A DNA stretch of 35,362 nucleotides. Origin: Candidatus Babelota bacterium (GTDB lineage: Bacteria; Babelota; Babeliae; Babelales; UASB340). Shown here in pieces: positions 8,920-18,593 of the stretch. The stretch's first letter is position 1, and the number at the start of each line of letters is the position of its first letter. The notes beneath the pieces are model-generated. The model was not told where the DNA came from. It saw nothing but the letters and a program-made list of their open reading frames with translations, and ran no database searches. A program made the position numbers and the translations under genes. The stretch spans positions 1 to 35,362 of the forward strand of contig WJIY01000039.1 in the NCBI GenBank assembly GCA_014730005.1. The letters run 5' to 3'.

Positions 8920-9552
8920 ATGATCATCTTAAACAAAAATTTTAAAATATTATTCTTACTATTCACATTAACTTTAACTAACAATCTAAAATCTATTCGC
9001 ATCGAAAATGTTGATAATCAGCAAATTAATAATCAATTGGATAACTCAAATCAAATTGAAAAAAGTCAAGCAAAAAAATTTAATCTTAATCAATATACTA
9101 TCAATGATAAAGTCATTCATGAAAAAAAAATAATTGAAAATCTATTTCCAGTATTCTTAACTTTAATTGTAACATCTATAATACCTATAGTTAAAACTAT
9201 CGATGACATTAGAAAAACCTCATATTTACCTTATCCAAAAATTTTATCAAAAATTTTAGGTTTTACAACGGTTTGTTTTTTTGGTGCACTAATAACGGGT
9301 TATTCATCAATTAGGAAAACTTCTCAATTCGATGAACAAATTAAAAATTATGAATCTAAAGATAATATAAAACTTTTATTATATGACGATAAAATAATAA
9401 AAAAATACCAAAAGCCTTCAAAGCTCGCCCAATTAAAACGATTCATTTCTTATCAAGCCTCGTCAATTATCAATGACACCGAATTGTTAACATTTGCATG
9501 GTGCACTGGATACTTTTTAACATTTACATTGTACTGGATGCTAACTGTTTAA
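8920..9552 (+). CDS. Hypothetical membrane protein with signal-like N-terminus
   Basis: Likely start MIILNKNFKILFLLFTLTLTNN; two or more further hydrophobic segments. The track start at 8908 is a GTG. Confidence 0.6.
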   Translation: MIILNKNFKILFLLFTLTLTNNLKSIRIENVDNQQINNQLDNSNQIEKSQAKKFNLNQYTINDKVIHEKKIIENLFPVFLTLIVTSIIPIVKTIDDIRKTSYLPYPKILSKILGFTTVCFFGALITGYSSIRKTSQFDEQIKNYESKDNIKLLLYDDKIIKKYQKPSKLAQLKRFISYQASSIINDTELLTFAWCTGYFLTFTLYWMLTV

Positions 9553-9583
9553 ATTATTCTTTTTTGTTTCAAGGAGATAAACT

Positions 9584-9919
9584 ATGATAAAAAATAAATT
9601 TAAGATAACTTCTTTATTAATACTTTTTTTAGCAAATAATATTGCATTGAAATGTAATCAAAATAATAATTTTAAATCGAATCTAAATAAAAAAAATATC
9701 CATTTACATGTAAGTTCAAATTTATCTAATAATACCGCAATAAATAAAGAAAGAAACAGTTGGACAACTTATGCTGTTATTTTAGGATGTTGTATCCTTG
9801 TATCAATTTGTGAAATAATTAAAACATTAGAAATAGCAGACGTACAAAATACAGTACATGAAATAAGAACTATGTTAAAAAATGTCGAATTTAACATCAA
9901 ATTTTGTAAATGCAAATAA
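9584..9919 (+). CDS. Hypothetical small membrane/secreted protein
   Basis: AAGGAG upstream of ATG; MIKNKFKITSLLILFLANNIALK signal-like N-terminus, second TM TYAVILGCCILVSICEIIK. Confidence 0.6.
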   Translation: MIKNKFKITSLLILFLANNIALKCNQNNNFKSNLNKKNIHLHVSSNLSNNTAINKERNSWTTYAVILGCCILVSICEIIKTLEIADVQNTVHEIRTMLKNVEFNIKFCKCK

Positions 9920-9940
9920 AAATAATACAAAATCAAATTT

Positions 9941-9982
9941 AACAAAGCAAAACGTATTTTTAAAAATACGTTTTGCTTTGTT
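9941..9982. terminator. 42-nt perfect palindrome, putative bidirectional terminator
   Basis: AACAAAGCAAAACGTATTTTT/AAAAATACGTTTTGCTTTGTT, 21-nt self-complementary arms, between convergent ORFs. Confidence 0.8.
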
Positions 9983-9996
9983 ATCTAATTTAAAAT

Positions 9997-10815
9997 TCAA
10001 AATTGAGCTTCTTTATCTTTTAGATAATCTTTCTGACCAATTGTCAAACCGGTTGCATTACTAAAATTTGCATTAACAACAATCGCATTTTCGAAATTTG
10101 TTCCTTCCAAATTTGCATCTTCAAAATTTGCCCCTACCAAAAAACAATTTTCAAAATTTGCATTCTTCAAATCCGCATTTTTAAAACTTGTACCATTTAA
10201 AAAAGTATATGAAAAATTTGCTTCCTCAGCTTTTGCATTGTCAAAATTTGCAAACATTCTATTTCCATTATCTATACGCAAACTAATAGGATCCAAAATT
10301 TTACATGCAGTACCCCAAACAGACTCCTGCCAAAATTTAATTATCAAAATAAAATCATCTTTCAATGCTGTTAAAAATCGCAAATCTTCCGTTTTAGCAA
10401 ATTTTTTTTTAAAAACATCCCTGCCGGAACGAAAAGTGGTAAACAAACCTTTAATTAAATCTTCAATTGAATATGCAATGTCATGAAATAAAATTTGAAA
10501 ATCAGCTTGATTGGATGAAAGATCCGCCTTTTTTAAATTAGCCTCCTCAAAATTAGCTTTATATAAATTTGCACACTTTAAATTTGCTTGACATAAACAA
10601 CATCTTTTAAAACAAACATTAGAAAGATTACACTTAGCTAGATTAGTTTTTTTAAGATTTTTACCTTCAAAATTTCGTTCCTTTAAATCTTCATAACTTA
10701 AATTGCATTCCGATAATTCTTTAGTATTCAAATCATCTAAAGGCTCCGATATTAAACAATTAAAATTTGAAAAAAATATGAAAAATAAAAATGAAAACGA
10801 AACAATTTTTTTCAT
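9997..10815 (-). CDS. Secreted pentapeptide-repeat protein
   Basis: Signal peptide, then A(D/N)LxX repeats: NLKKTNLAKCNLSN..ANLKCANLYKANFEEANLKKADL and FKNADLKNANFENCFLVGANFEDANLEGTNFENA. Confidence 0.88.
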   Translation of the reverse strand: MKKIVSFSFLFFIFFSNFNCLISEPLDDLNTKELSECNLSYEDLKERNFEGKNLKKTNLAKCNLSNVCFKRCCLCQANLKCANLYKANFEEANLKKADLSSNQADFQILFHDIAYSIEDLIKGLFTTFRSGRDVFKKKFAKTEDLRFLTALKDDFILIIKFWQESVWGTACKILDPISLRIDNGNRMFANFDNAKAEEANFSYTFLNGTSFKNADLKNANFENCFLVGANFEDANLEGTNFENAIVVNANFSNATGLTIGQKDYLKDKEAQF

Positions 10816-10911
10816 GTAATTCCTTTGAAATATAAAAACACCCCAATAACAAAGATCAATAAATCAAATGAGAATTTTATTTTAATAAATAAAAAAATCA
10901 AGTTTTATTTT

Positions 10912-12432
10912 TTACAAAGGAATATTGCCGTGTTTTCTTGATGGTAATTTTTCGACTTTATCTTGAATAATATTAAGAGATCGTTGAAGTTCTTTTCTTA
11001 TTTGATTTGGTTCAAGTATTGCATCAATATAACCATATTCTGCCGCTTCAAATGGATTCAAAAATTCTTCTTTATATTCTTGTTCAAATTTTTTACGCAA
11101 TTGTTCTCTTTCTTGATTGTCATCTATCTTTTCTAAATTTTTTCTATGCAAAATTGAAACTGCACCTTTTGCACCCAAAACTGCAATTTGAGCAAAAGGA
11201 AGAGCAAAATTAAAATCTGCTCCCAATTGCTTACTACCCATTACAATATATGCACCTCCATAAGCCTTACGTAAAATTACGGTTATTTTGGGAATTGTTG
11301 CTCGAGAATATGCATACAGTAATTTTGCACCATGTCTTATTATTCCGTTATGCTCTTGGTCAATTCCGGGCAAAAAACCCGGAATATCAACTAATGATAT
11401 GATTGGAATTGAAAAATTATCACAAAAATTTATAAATCTTGCAGCCTTACAAGATGCATCAATATCCAAGGTTCCTGCTTTTATCAAAGGTTGATTCGCA
11501 ATAATTCCGACATTTTTTCCTTCTAAACGTGCAAATCCAATTACAATATTTTGCGCAAAAGATTCTTGAATTTCAAAAAAACTATCCAAATCAAAAACAA
11601 AATTAATTACCTCTTTTACATCATAAGTAGAATTCATATCTTGAGGAATTAAATTACTTAAATTTGAATTTAAAGGTTCCTCAAATTCACGCCTATCATT
11701 TTGAGCATCATCCAAATAATTACAAGGTAAATATGAAAGCAATCGTTTAACCTTTTCAAAGGTTTCTTCTTCTGTCAAAGAATTTACATGCGCAACGCCA
11801 GAAAGTTGAGAATGAACTATTGAACCCCCTAATTCTTCTTTAGAAATTGTCTGATGCAGTACTTGTAAAATAACGTTAGGTCCTGTAATAAAGAGATTGC
11901 TTATTTTTTCAGTAGTAAATATAAAATCCGTTAAAGCTGGAGAATAAACAGCACCACCAGCACAAGGACCTGCAATGATTGAAATTTGTGGAATAATACC
12001 AGAATAACGAGTATTGCGTAAAAAAATATCTCCATAACCACAAAGTCCATGTATTCCTTCATTGATTCGTGCACCCCCAGAATCAATAATTCCAATAATA
12101 GGACACCCTATCTTGGCAGCCATATCCATAATTTTACATATTTTTTTCGCATGATGTTTTCCTACCGAACCACCATTTATAGTAAAATCTTGAGCATAAA
12201 TAGCAACTTTGTTGTCATTTATTTTGCCAAAACCAGTAATAACTCCATCAGTATAATTTTTATTTTTTAAAAATGGTGAAGTAACTAATTGATCCAATTC
12301 AAAAAAAGTATTTTCATCCAAAAGAATTTCTAAACGTTCTCGAGCCGTATGCTTACCTTGTTGTTTTTGTTTTTCAATTCTTTCTTTATTACCACCATAA
12401 ATGGCTTTTTTCAATATTTTTTCGGTAGTCAT
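10912..12432 (-). CDS. Acyl-CoA (propionyl-CoA-type) carboxylase carboxyltransferase (beta) subunit
   Basis: GKHTARERLEILLDENTFFELD, GGARINEGIHGLCGYGDIF, IAGPCAGGAVYSPALTDF, VDIPGFLPGIDQEHNGIIRHGAKLLYAYSRATIPKITVILRKAYGGAYIVMGSK. Confidence 0.93.
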   Translation of the reverse strand: MTTEKILKKAIYGGNKERIEKQKQQGKHTARERLEILLDENTFFELDQLVTSPFLKNKNYTDGVITGFGKINDNKVAIYAQDFTINGGSVGKHHAKKICKIMDMAAKIGCPIIGIIDSGGARINEGIHGLCGYGDIFLRNTRYSGIIPQISIIAGPCAGGAVYSPALTDFIFTTEKISNLFITGPNVILQVLHQTISKEELGGSIVHSQLSGVAHVNSLTEEETFEKVKRLLSYLPCNYLDDAQNDRREFEEPLNSNLSNLIPQDMNSTYDVKEVINFVFDLDSFFEIQESFAQNIVIGFARLEGKNVGIIANQPLIKAGTLDIDASCKAARFINFCDNFSIPIISLVDIPGFLPGIDQEHNGIIRHGAKLLYAYSRATIPKITVILRKAYGGAYIVMGSKQLGADFNFALPFAQIAVLGAKGAVSILHRKNLEKIDDNQEREQLRKKFEQEYKEEFLNPFEAAEYGYIDAILEPNQIRKELQRSLNIIQDKVEKLPSRKHGNIPL

Positions 12433-13498
12433 AAGCTTCTTTCAAAAATTCTTGAATACGTGGTTTTAAGAAAATTTGTAATATTTTTCCTAGAGCTTTT
12501 TTACGATGTTTTGGATTAAAGTTTTTACCTAAATCTATTATTTCTGCATGTACTCTAATTTGATCTAATATAACTTGCTCAATTCCATGCCAAGGATCGA
12601 TACACTTATATGAAAAATATCTTTCCAAATAACTTTTACCTTCTTTATTTTCTTTATGAAATGCAGAACCGATAGCTAAAATATCTGCCAATTGATATTC
12701 TGGAGTTCCTGGTTTTTGTAAAAATCTAACCATAAACAATTTTCGCATCAACTTACAAAATAACTTTCCTCCTAAATCAATACATAAAAAGATAGATTTT
12801 TTTAATTTATCCTTTGATTTAGTAAAATCTTTATTTTTTATAAAAGTTTTTATAGCTCCTTCTAAAATTAAAAAAGAAATTGTTACAGGAACTAAAAGTT
12901 CAATTAATTTTTGATAAATTTCTATTCTTGCATTAGGAACAATTTCATCAATAAAAAAATTAGATAAAACCTTGCCTAATTCAAAATATTCAAAATCTTC
13001 AACTTTATATTCTTTTATTTTTGGCTTTTCCTTATTTAATGCCGTCCAAAAAGTTTCTACAATTGTTTTTAAAACTACCCGCTCAAATGTTGTTTTAAAA
13101 CTTGTTTTTGTATCTTTTTGTTCTCCATTTGGTAACTCATTTTCCACATCTTGAGCAAGAACACACTTTTCATTGGAATCTTGTTGATCTATATCATGTT
13201 GATCTATATTATCATGCACAGAACTATCATTTGATATATTTTCTGATTCTATATCAATCAAATCATCTTCAAAATTTTGACTATCATTGTTTTTTTCGTC
13301 TTGACTATCACTATCTTCCTTTGAGGAATATTGCGAATTTAAATCATCAATAATTATAGAATCATTGTCATTTTCACTTAAAACTTGCTGTCCTTTTAAG
13401 CTTGATACTAAACCACCTGAAAACAAAAAAGAATTTAAAATAAAAAAATAAATACATTGCCTAAACATAAAACATAAACCCTTAAAGTTATACATCAA
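12389..13498 (-). CDS. Hypothetical secreted protein with acidic low-complexity region
   Basis: Hydrophobic N-terminus YFFILNSFLFSGGLVSS, then an ~80-aa D/S/N/E/Q-rich stretch and a helical C-terminal domain. No family recognised. Confidence 0.6.
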   Translation of the reverse strand: MMYNFKGLCFMFRQCIYFFILNSFLFSGGLVSSLKGQQVLSENDNDSIIIDDLNSQYSSKEDSDSQDEKNNDSQNFEDDLIDIESENISNDSSVHDNIDQHDIDQQDSNEKCVLAQDVENELPNGEQKDTKTSFKTTFERVVLKTIVETFWTALNKEKPKIKEYKVEDFEYFELGKVLSNFFIDEIVPNARIEIYQKLIELLVPVTISFLILEGAIKTFIKNKDFTKSKDKLKKSIFLCIDLGGKLFCKLMRKLFMVRFLQKPGTPEYQLADILAIGSAFHKENKEGKSYLERYFSYKCIDPWHGIEQVILDQIRVHAEIIDLGKNFNPKHRKKALGKILQIFLKPRIQEFLKEAYDYRKNIEKSHLWW

Positions 13499-13662
13499 TA
13501 TCTGTATTTTTGATTTATTGCACCAAATAAGTATAACATAGTAAAATTACCACATCAAAGTTACTATGCACAAAACAAGCTAAAAAAAGCAATCGAGTAA
13601 TTTTTTATAAAAATAAAATCAGGAATCAACTACAAACATTTTAAATTGAAAAAGGAGAATTA

Positions 13663-14310
13663 ATGAAAATGTATAATAAAAAAATTGCAAAATCCTCAGA
13701 ATTACAATCATCCTGTATTGCCTGGTTTAAATTGGCAGAACTTATCAGTAGAAAAGAAAAAGAAAAAGCATTGAGCTTATATAGATTATTATCTCATTCA
13801 TTTGATAAAGCATATGCTCTTCAAGTTGAAGGAGATATTTTATGGGCACTCGAAGATAAACAAGCAACTGAAAAATACAAGCAAGCCGCATATCTATATA
13901 AAAAGGAAGAAAGACTAGTAGCAGCCACCGCTATCTACGAACACCTCTTAACTCTTCAACCTAAAAATTATAATTTTTTAACAAAACTTGTAGCTTTGTA
14001 TATTCTTTTGCAATGGCCTGAAAAATTCGAAAAAATATATGAAAAAATCCTTAAACATTTTGATGAGGGCTTAATTTCCCAAAATGATATAATTATCATT
14101 TCAAAAAAAATCACTAATTTTGCAAACAATCAAATAAACTTACAAAATGATGAAGAAGATAATATCTATTTTCATAAAAATGATGATCCTACAAATTTTA
14201 TATGGATCTTAAAATCTTTATCTTCTATATTAAAAAAACATAAAGCTGATTGGTTGTTAGAGATATTAAAAAAATATTGCTTAGAGCATAATTTGAATTT
14301 GGATACCTAA
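13663..14310 (+). CDS. Hypothetical TPR-like protein
   Basis: AAAGGAG upstream of ATG; helical-repeat-like AYALQVEGDILWALEDKQATEKYKQAAYLYKKEERLVAATAIYEHLLTLQPKNYNFLTKLVALYI. Confidence 0.65.
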   Translation: MKMYNKKIAKSSELQSSCIAWFKLAELISRKEKEKALSLYRLLSHSFDKAYALQVEGDILWALEDKQATEKYKQAAYLYKKEERLVAATAIYEHLLTLQPKNYNFLTKLVALYILLQWPEKFEKIYEKILKHFDEGLISQNDIIIISKKITNFANNQINLQNDEEDNIYFHKNDDPTNFIWILKSLSSILKKHKADWLLEILKKYCLEHNLNLDT

Positions 14311-17300
14311 TTTTTCTATATTATGTAAAATTTGCTTTTCAAAACTGATTTTGTTTTTACCATCTAATTCCAAATTTTGCTTATTTTCATTAAAAACAAA
14401 TTTATAAGGCACTTTAAATTTATTATTACTATTACTCTGAATATAATTTTTTAATTTTTTTAAAAAATTATCATCAAAATCCCTTGGTAACTTGAAATCA
14501 ATATTTAATGGTTTCTCTTCCTCAAAAAATATGTCGATCGGAATTAATTTATTTACTTTTATTTTACATTTTTCAGTTGAAGCTGTATCAATAAATCCTT
14601 TTATTACAAAAACATTGTATTCATCAAGAACAGTATCTATTTTTTTGTAAACTGCAGGAAAAATTATAATTTCACAATTTCCACTTAAATCTTCAAATTG
14701 AGCAAACGCCATTTTATCACCCTTTTTTGTCGTAATAACTTTGTAATTTTGCATCAACCCAACACAAACAACATTTGGTTCTTTTACAGAATTGATACTG
14801 CCTATTTTTTCTAAAGCTTGAGCAAAAGAAATAGAATCAATCCAATTTTTAATAGGATAATTTTCTAAAGGATGTGAACTTAAATAAAAACCAATTACCT
14901 CTTTTTCTTTATCAAGTTTTTCCTTATCAGACCATTCACTAAGAGATTCAAAAGAATATATTTCTGATTCTTGAGTTTTTTCTATTTTTAATGCCGAAAA
15001 CATACTCATTTGACCTGTTTTTATATCTTCTTTTGCATCTAAAGCCATCTTAATAATTTTATCTAATTCCGCCATTTTTTGAGCTCTATTTCCAGATAAA
15101 CAATCCATTGCGCCAGCACAAACCAAACTTTCAATGACTCTTTTGTTAACACAACGCAAATCAACTCTTTTACAAAAATCTAATAAATCTACAAATAGAC
15201 CTTTTTCTCGTTGTTCCATAATATTTTCAAGCGCAGCACCACCAACATTTTTTATACCTTTTAAACCAAATAAAATTTCATTATTTTGAACACAAAACTC
15301 AATTTTAGATTTATTAATATCGGGGAGAAGTATATTAAGCTGCATATCTTTTATTTCTTGCAAATAAAAAGCAAACTGATCAGGGTTATTAGTTTCAAAA
15401 GAAATCAAAGATGCCATAAATTCAGCAGGATAATTAGCTTTTAAATATGCCGTTTGATATGCAATCATTGCATATGCGGTAGAATGTGATTTATTAAAAC
15501 CATATCCCGCAAAATACGCCATCAAATCAAAAAGTTCCGCCGCCTTTTTGCCATCAAAATTGCGCTCCTTTGCTCCTTTAATAAAAAGTTCTTTTTGTTC
15601 TTCCATAACATCAATTTTTTTCTTACCCATTGCACGGCGTAAAATATCTGCACCACCCAATGTATAACCAGCAATTGTTGATGCTATTTTCATTACTTGT
15701 TCTTGATAAACAATAACTCCATAAGTTTCAGCTAAAATTGGTTCTAATTCTGCAAACATATAAGTTGTTTTTCTTTTTCCATGTCTACGATCAATAAAAT
15801 CGTCAACCATTCCAGATCCAAGTGGACCTGGACGATAAAGAGCATTAACGGCTATTAAATCTTCAAATTTTTCAGGTTGCAATTTACGCAAAACTTCTTT
15901 AATTCCTTCAGACTCAAACTGAAAAATTCCTGATGTTTCACCTTTACAAAGCAATTCAAAACTTTTTAAATCATCAAAAGGAATTTTATCCAAATCTATC
16001 TTAATTCCATAGTTTTTTTTTATAGTTTCTAGAGCTCGTTGAATAACTGTTAAGTTTTTTAATCCCAAAAAATCCATCTTTAAGAAACCAACACTTTCTA
16101 ATTCTGTCATTGCATATTGGGTAACAAGTTCATTTGTTTTAGGTGGAACATAAAGAGGCAAAACTTCACGTAATGGTTTTGGTGAAATTACAACTCCCGC
16201 TGCATGCTTAGATGCATGTCGAGTTAATCCTTCAAGTTTAAAGCTTATATCAAAAAGATTTTTAACTTGCGAATTATTTTGAATTATCTCCTTTAATTTT
16301 GGTTCTTGTTCTACCGCCTGATTTAAAGTGATTTTTAATTGATTTGGAATCAATTCTGTTATTGCATTTGCATCTTGAAATGGAAATCCCAAAGTACGAG
16401 CAACATCTTTGATTACTCCTTTAGCCATCATTGTTCCAAATGTAATAATTTGGCAAACACAATCATGACCATATTTTTCTTTTACATAGTTAATAACTTT
16501 TTCTCTTTGTTCGACACAAAAATCAATATCTATATCCGGCATAGAAACACGTTCTGGATTTAAAAATCTTTCAAATAAAAGATTATATTTTATAGGATCC
16601 ACATTTGTAATTTCCATTGTCCATGCAACCAAAGAACCGGCGGCAGAACCTCTACCTGGCCCTACAGGAATATCTTGTTTTTTTGCCCAACGAATAAAAT
16701 CACTAACAACCAGAAAATATCCCACATACCCCATTTTTATTATTAAATCAATCTCTAATCGTAGACGTTTTTCATAGTTTTCATATTGGTCTTCTATAAT
16801 CAAACGATTTTTCTTCAATCCTGTAAGTCCATCGAAACACAATTTTTTAAAATAATCCTCTTGTGTATACGAGTCTGGAGTTTCACAAATAGGAAAAAAT
16901 AATTTGCCAAATTCAAATTGAAATTCACATTGATCTACAATCTTACCAGTATTCCAAACAACTTGTTCATCTTCTTTGAAATAATCTAAAACTTCTCGCG
17001 TTGTTTTAAGATGTCCATCAAACTCCCCAAATGTCATTCTATCTGTATCTGACATTAATTTTCGAGTTTGAATAGCAAGTAATACTTCATGGGCATATCG
17101 ATCATGCTTATTTATATAATGCGCATCACAAGTTGCTATGCAATTTACGTCGAATTTTTTACCTAGTTCCAAAAGCTTTTTATTAACAAAAATTTGATCT
17201 TTTTCATTATGAGGCTGAACTTCAAAATAAAATCTTTCTGCCCCAAATACATCTAAAAACCAATTAATTCTTTTTTCTGTTTCTTCAAAATTTTGATTTA

Positions 17301-17736
17301 AAATCAAATTTGGTATATGCCCCCCAAGACAAGCCGTTCCTATAATTAAACCCTCGGAATATTTTTTCAAAATTTTATAATCTATTCTTGGTTTAAAATA
17401 AAAACCATCTTTATAAGCAAAAGCAAGAAGTTGACAAAGATTTTTATAACCAATCTTATCTTTAACTATAAGCAAAATATGAAAATATTTTTGATTAACA
17501 TCTTTGATTGCAATATCTGGAATAAAATACATTTCAACTCCAAGAATAGGTTTTATTCCAAATTTTTTTGCCTGCTGAAAAAATTTAACAGCACCAAAAA
17601 TATTTCCATGGTCCGAAATTCCAATAGATTTCCAATTTTGCATCTTAGCAAAATCAAGTAATTGAGGAATCTTAATAGCACCATCAAGTAACGAAAATTC
17701 AGTATGCAAATGTAGATGTGTAAACTCTTTACTCAT
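14281..17736 (-). CDS. dnaE: DNA polymerase III subunit alpha
   Basis: FTHLHLHTEFSLLDGAIKI (PHP), GPGRGSAAGSLVAWTMEITNVDPI, LNPERVSMPDIDIDFC, GFNKSHSTAYAMIAYQTAYLKANYPAEFMA. Confidence 0.98.
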   Translation of the reverse strand: MSKEFTHLHLHTEFSLLDGAIKIPQLLDFAKMQNWKSIGISDHGNIFGAVKFFQQAKKFGIKPILGVEMYFIPDIAIKDVNQKYFHILLIVKDKIGYKNLCQLLAFAYKDGFYFKPRIDYKILKKYSEGLIIGTACLGGHIPNLILNQNFEETEKRINWFLDVFGAERFYFEVQPHNEKDQIFVNKKLLELGKKFDVNCIATCDAHYINKHDRYAHEVLLAIQTRKLMSDTDRMTFGEFDGHLKTTREVLDYFKEDEQVVWNTGKIVDQCEFQFEFGKLFFPICETPDSYTQEDYFKKLCFDGLTGLKKNRLIIEDQYENYEKRLRLEIDLIIKMGYVGYFLVVSDFIRWAKKQDIPVGPGRGSAAGSLVAWTMEITNVDPIKYNLLFERFLNPERVSMPDIDIDFCVEQREKVINYVKEKYGHDCVCQIITFGTMMAKGVIKDVARTLGFPFQDANAITELIPNQLKITLNQAVEQEPKLKEIIQNNSQVKNLFDISFKLEGLTRHASKHAAGVVISPKPLREVLPLYVPPKTNELVTQYAMTELESVGFLKMDFLGLKNLTVIQRALETIKKNYGIKIDLDKIPFDDLKSFELLCKGETSGIFQFESEGIKEVLRKLQPEKFEDLIAVNALYRPGPLGSGMVDDFIDRRHGKRKTTYMFAELEPILAETYGVIVYQEQVMKIASTIAGYTLGGADILRRAMGKKKIDVMEEQKELFIKGAKERNFDGKKAAELFDLMAYFAGYGFNKSHSTAYAMIAYQTAYLKANYPAEFMASLISFETNNPDQFAFYLQEIKDMQLNILLPDINKSKIEFCVQNNEILFGLKGIKNVGGAALENIMEQREKGLFVDLLDFCKRVDLRCVNKRVIESLVCAGAMDCLSGNRAQKMAELDKIIKMALDAKEDIKTGQMSMFSALKIEKTQESEIYSFESLSEWSDKEKLDKEKEVIGFYLSSHPLENYPIKNWIDSISFAQALEKIGSINSVKEPNVVCVGLMQNYKVITTKKGDKMAFAQFEDLSGNCEIIIFPAVYKKIDTVLDEYNVFVIKGFIDTASTEKCKIKVNKLIPIDIFFEEEKPLNIDFKLPRDFDDNFLKKLKNYIQSNSNNKFKVPYKFVFNENKQNLELDGKNKISFEKQILHNIEKLGIQIQIML

Positions 17737-17828
17737 TTTCTTTATAGCCCATTAAAAATTTAAAATTTCATTAAATTATTAAGCAAAGAGTTTATATTAA
17801 AGAATAAAAAATGTTTAGAAGAAATTAT

Positions 17829-18572
17829 TTAAAACAAACCCCCATTTATATCAATTATTGATCCTGTAATATAATCTGCATTTCCGCTCGAAAGAAAACA
17901 GATCAAATTTGCAACATCTTCAACTGTTCCAAATCGCTGTAAAGAGATTCTTTTCAATATTTCCTTTTTAATATTTTCAGATAATTTTTTAGTCATATCA
18001 GTTTCAATAAAACCTGGTGCTATAGCATTTATTAAAATATTTCTGGAACCATACTCTTTAGCCAAACTTTTAGTTAAAGCAATAACCCCTGCTTTACTTG
18101 CTGAATAATTTGCTTGACCAATATTACCTGTATGAGCAATAATGGAACTTATATTTATAATATAGCCTTTTTTTTGACGCATCATTTTTTTTATAGCTTG
18201 TTGACAACAAAAAAAAGTTCCTTTTAAATTAACCTGCAAAACAGAATCCCAATCTCTCTCTGTCATTCTAATTGCAAGAGAATCTTTTGTAATACCAGCA
18301 TTATTAATTAAAAGATCTAGTGTTAATTTTTTCTTTTCTAAAATTTGATAAATTTTATTAAAACCTTCTTTAATAGAATCAACACACGAAACATCAACTT
18401 GAAAATATTTAATTCCTAAATCTTGAATTTTTTGAACACGCTCATCTTGTATTGACACAAGATCAAAAATAAAAAGATTATCCCCCCTTTTTTTTAATTT
18501 TTCTACAATTCCTTTTCCAATTCCCTGCAAGCCTCCAGTTACAATAGATGTAAACTTATTTTTATAATACAT
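17829..18572 (-). CDS. fabG: 3-oxoacyl-ACP reductase (SDR)
   Basis: TGGLQGIGKGIVEKL, INNAGITKDSLAIRMTERDWDSVLQVNLKGTF, YSASKAGVIALTKSLAKEYGSRNILINAIAPGFIETDMT. Confidence 0.95.
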   Translation of the reverse strand: MYYKNKFTSIVTGGLQGIGKGIVEKLKKRGDNLFIFDLVSIQDERVQKIQDLGIKYFQVDVSCVDSIKEGFNKIYQILEKKKLTLDLLINNAGITKDSLAIRMTERDWDSVLQVNLKGTFFCCQQAIKKMMRQKKGYIINISSIIAHTGNIGQANYSASKAGVIALTKSLAKEYGSRNILINAIAPGFIETDMTKKLSENIKKEILKRISLQRFGTVEDVANLICFLSSGNADYITGSIIDINGGLF

Positions 18573-18593
18573 AATAAAATTTAATTAATTAAT

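Noticed and set aside
9882-10064. 60-aa plus-strand ORF crossing the 42-nt palindrome
   Set aside because: Overlaps the preceding gene, the terminator palindrome and the convergent gene end; most likely spurious.
16339-17661. Plus-strand ORFs inside dnaE (16339-16563, 17431-17661)
   Set aside because: Antisense low-complexity AT-rich ORFs within dnaE.
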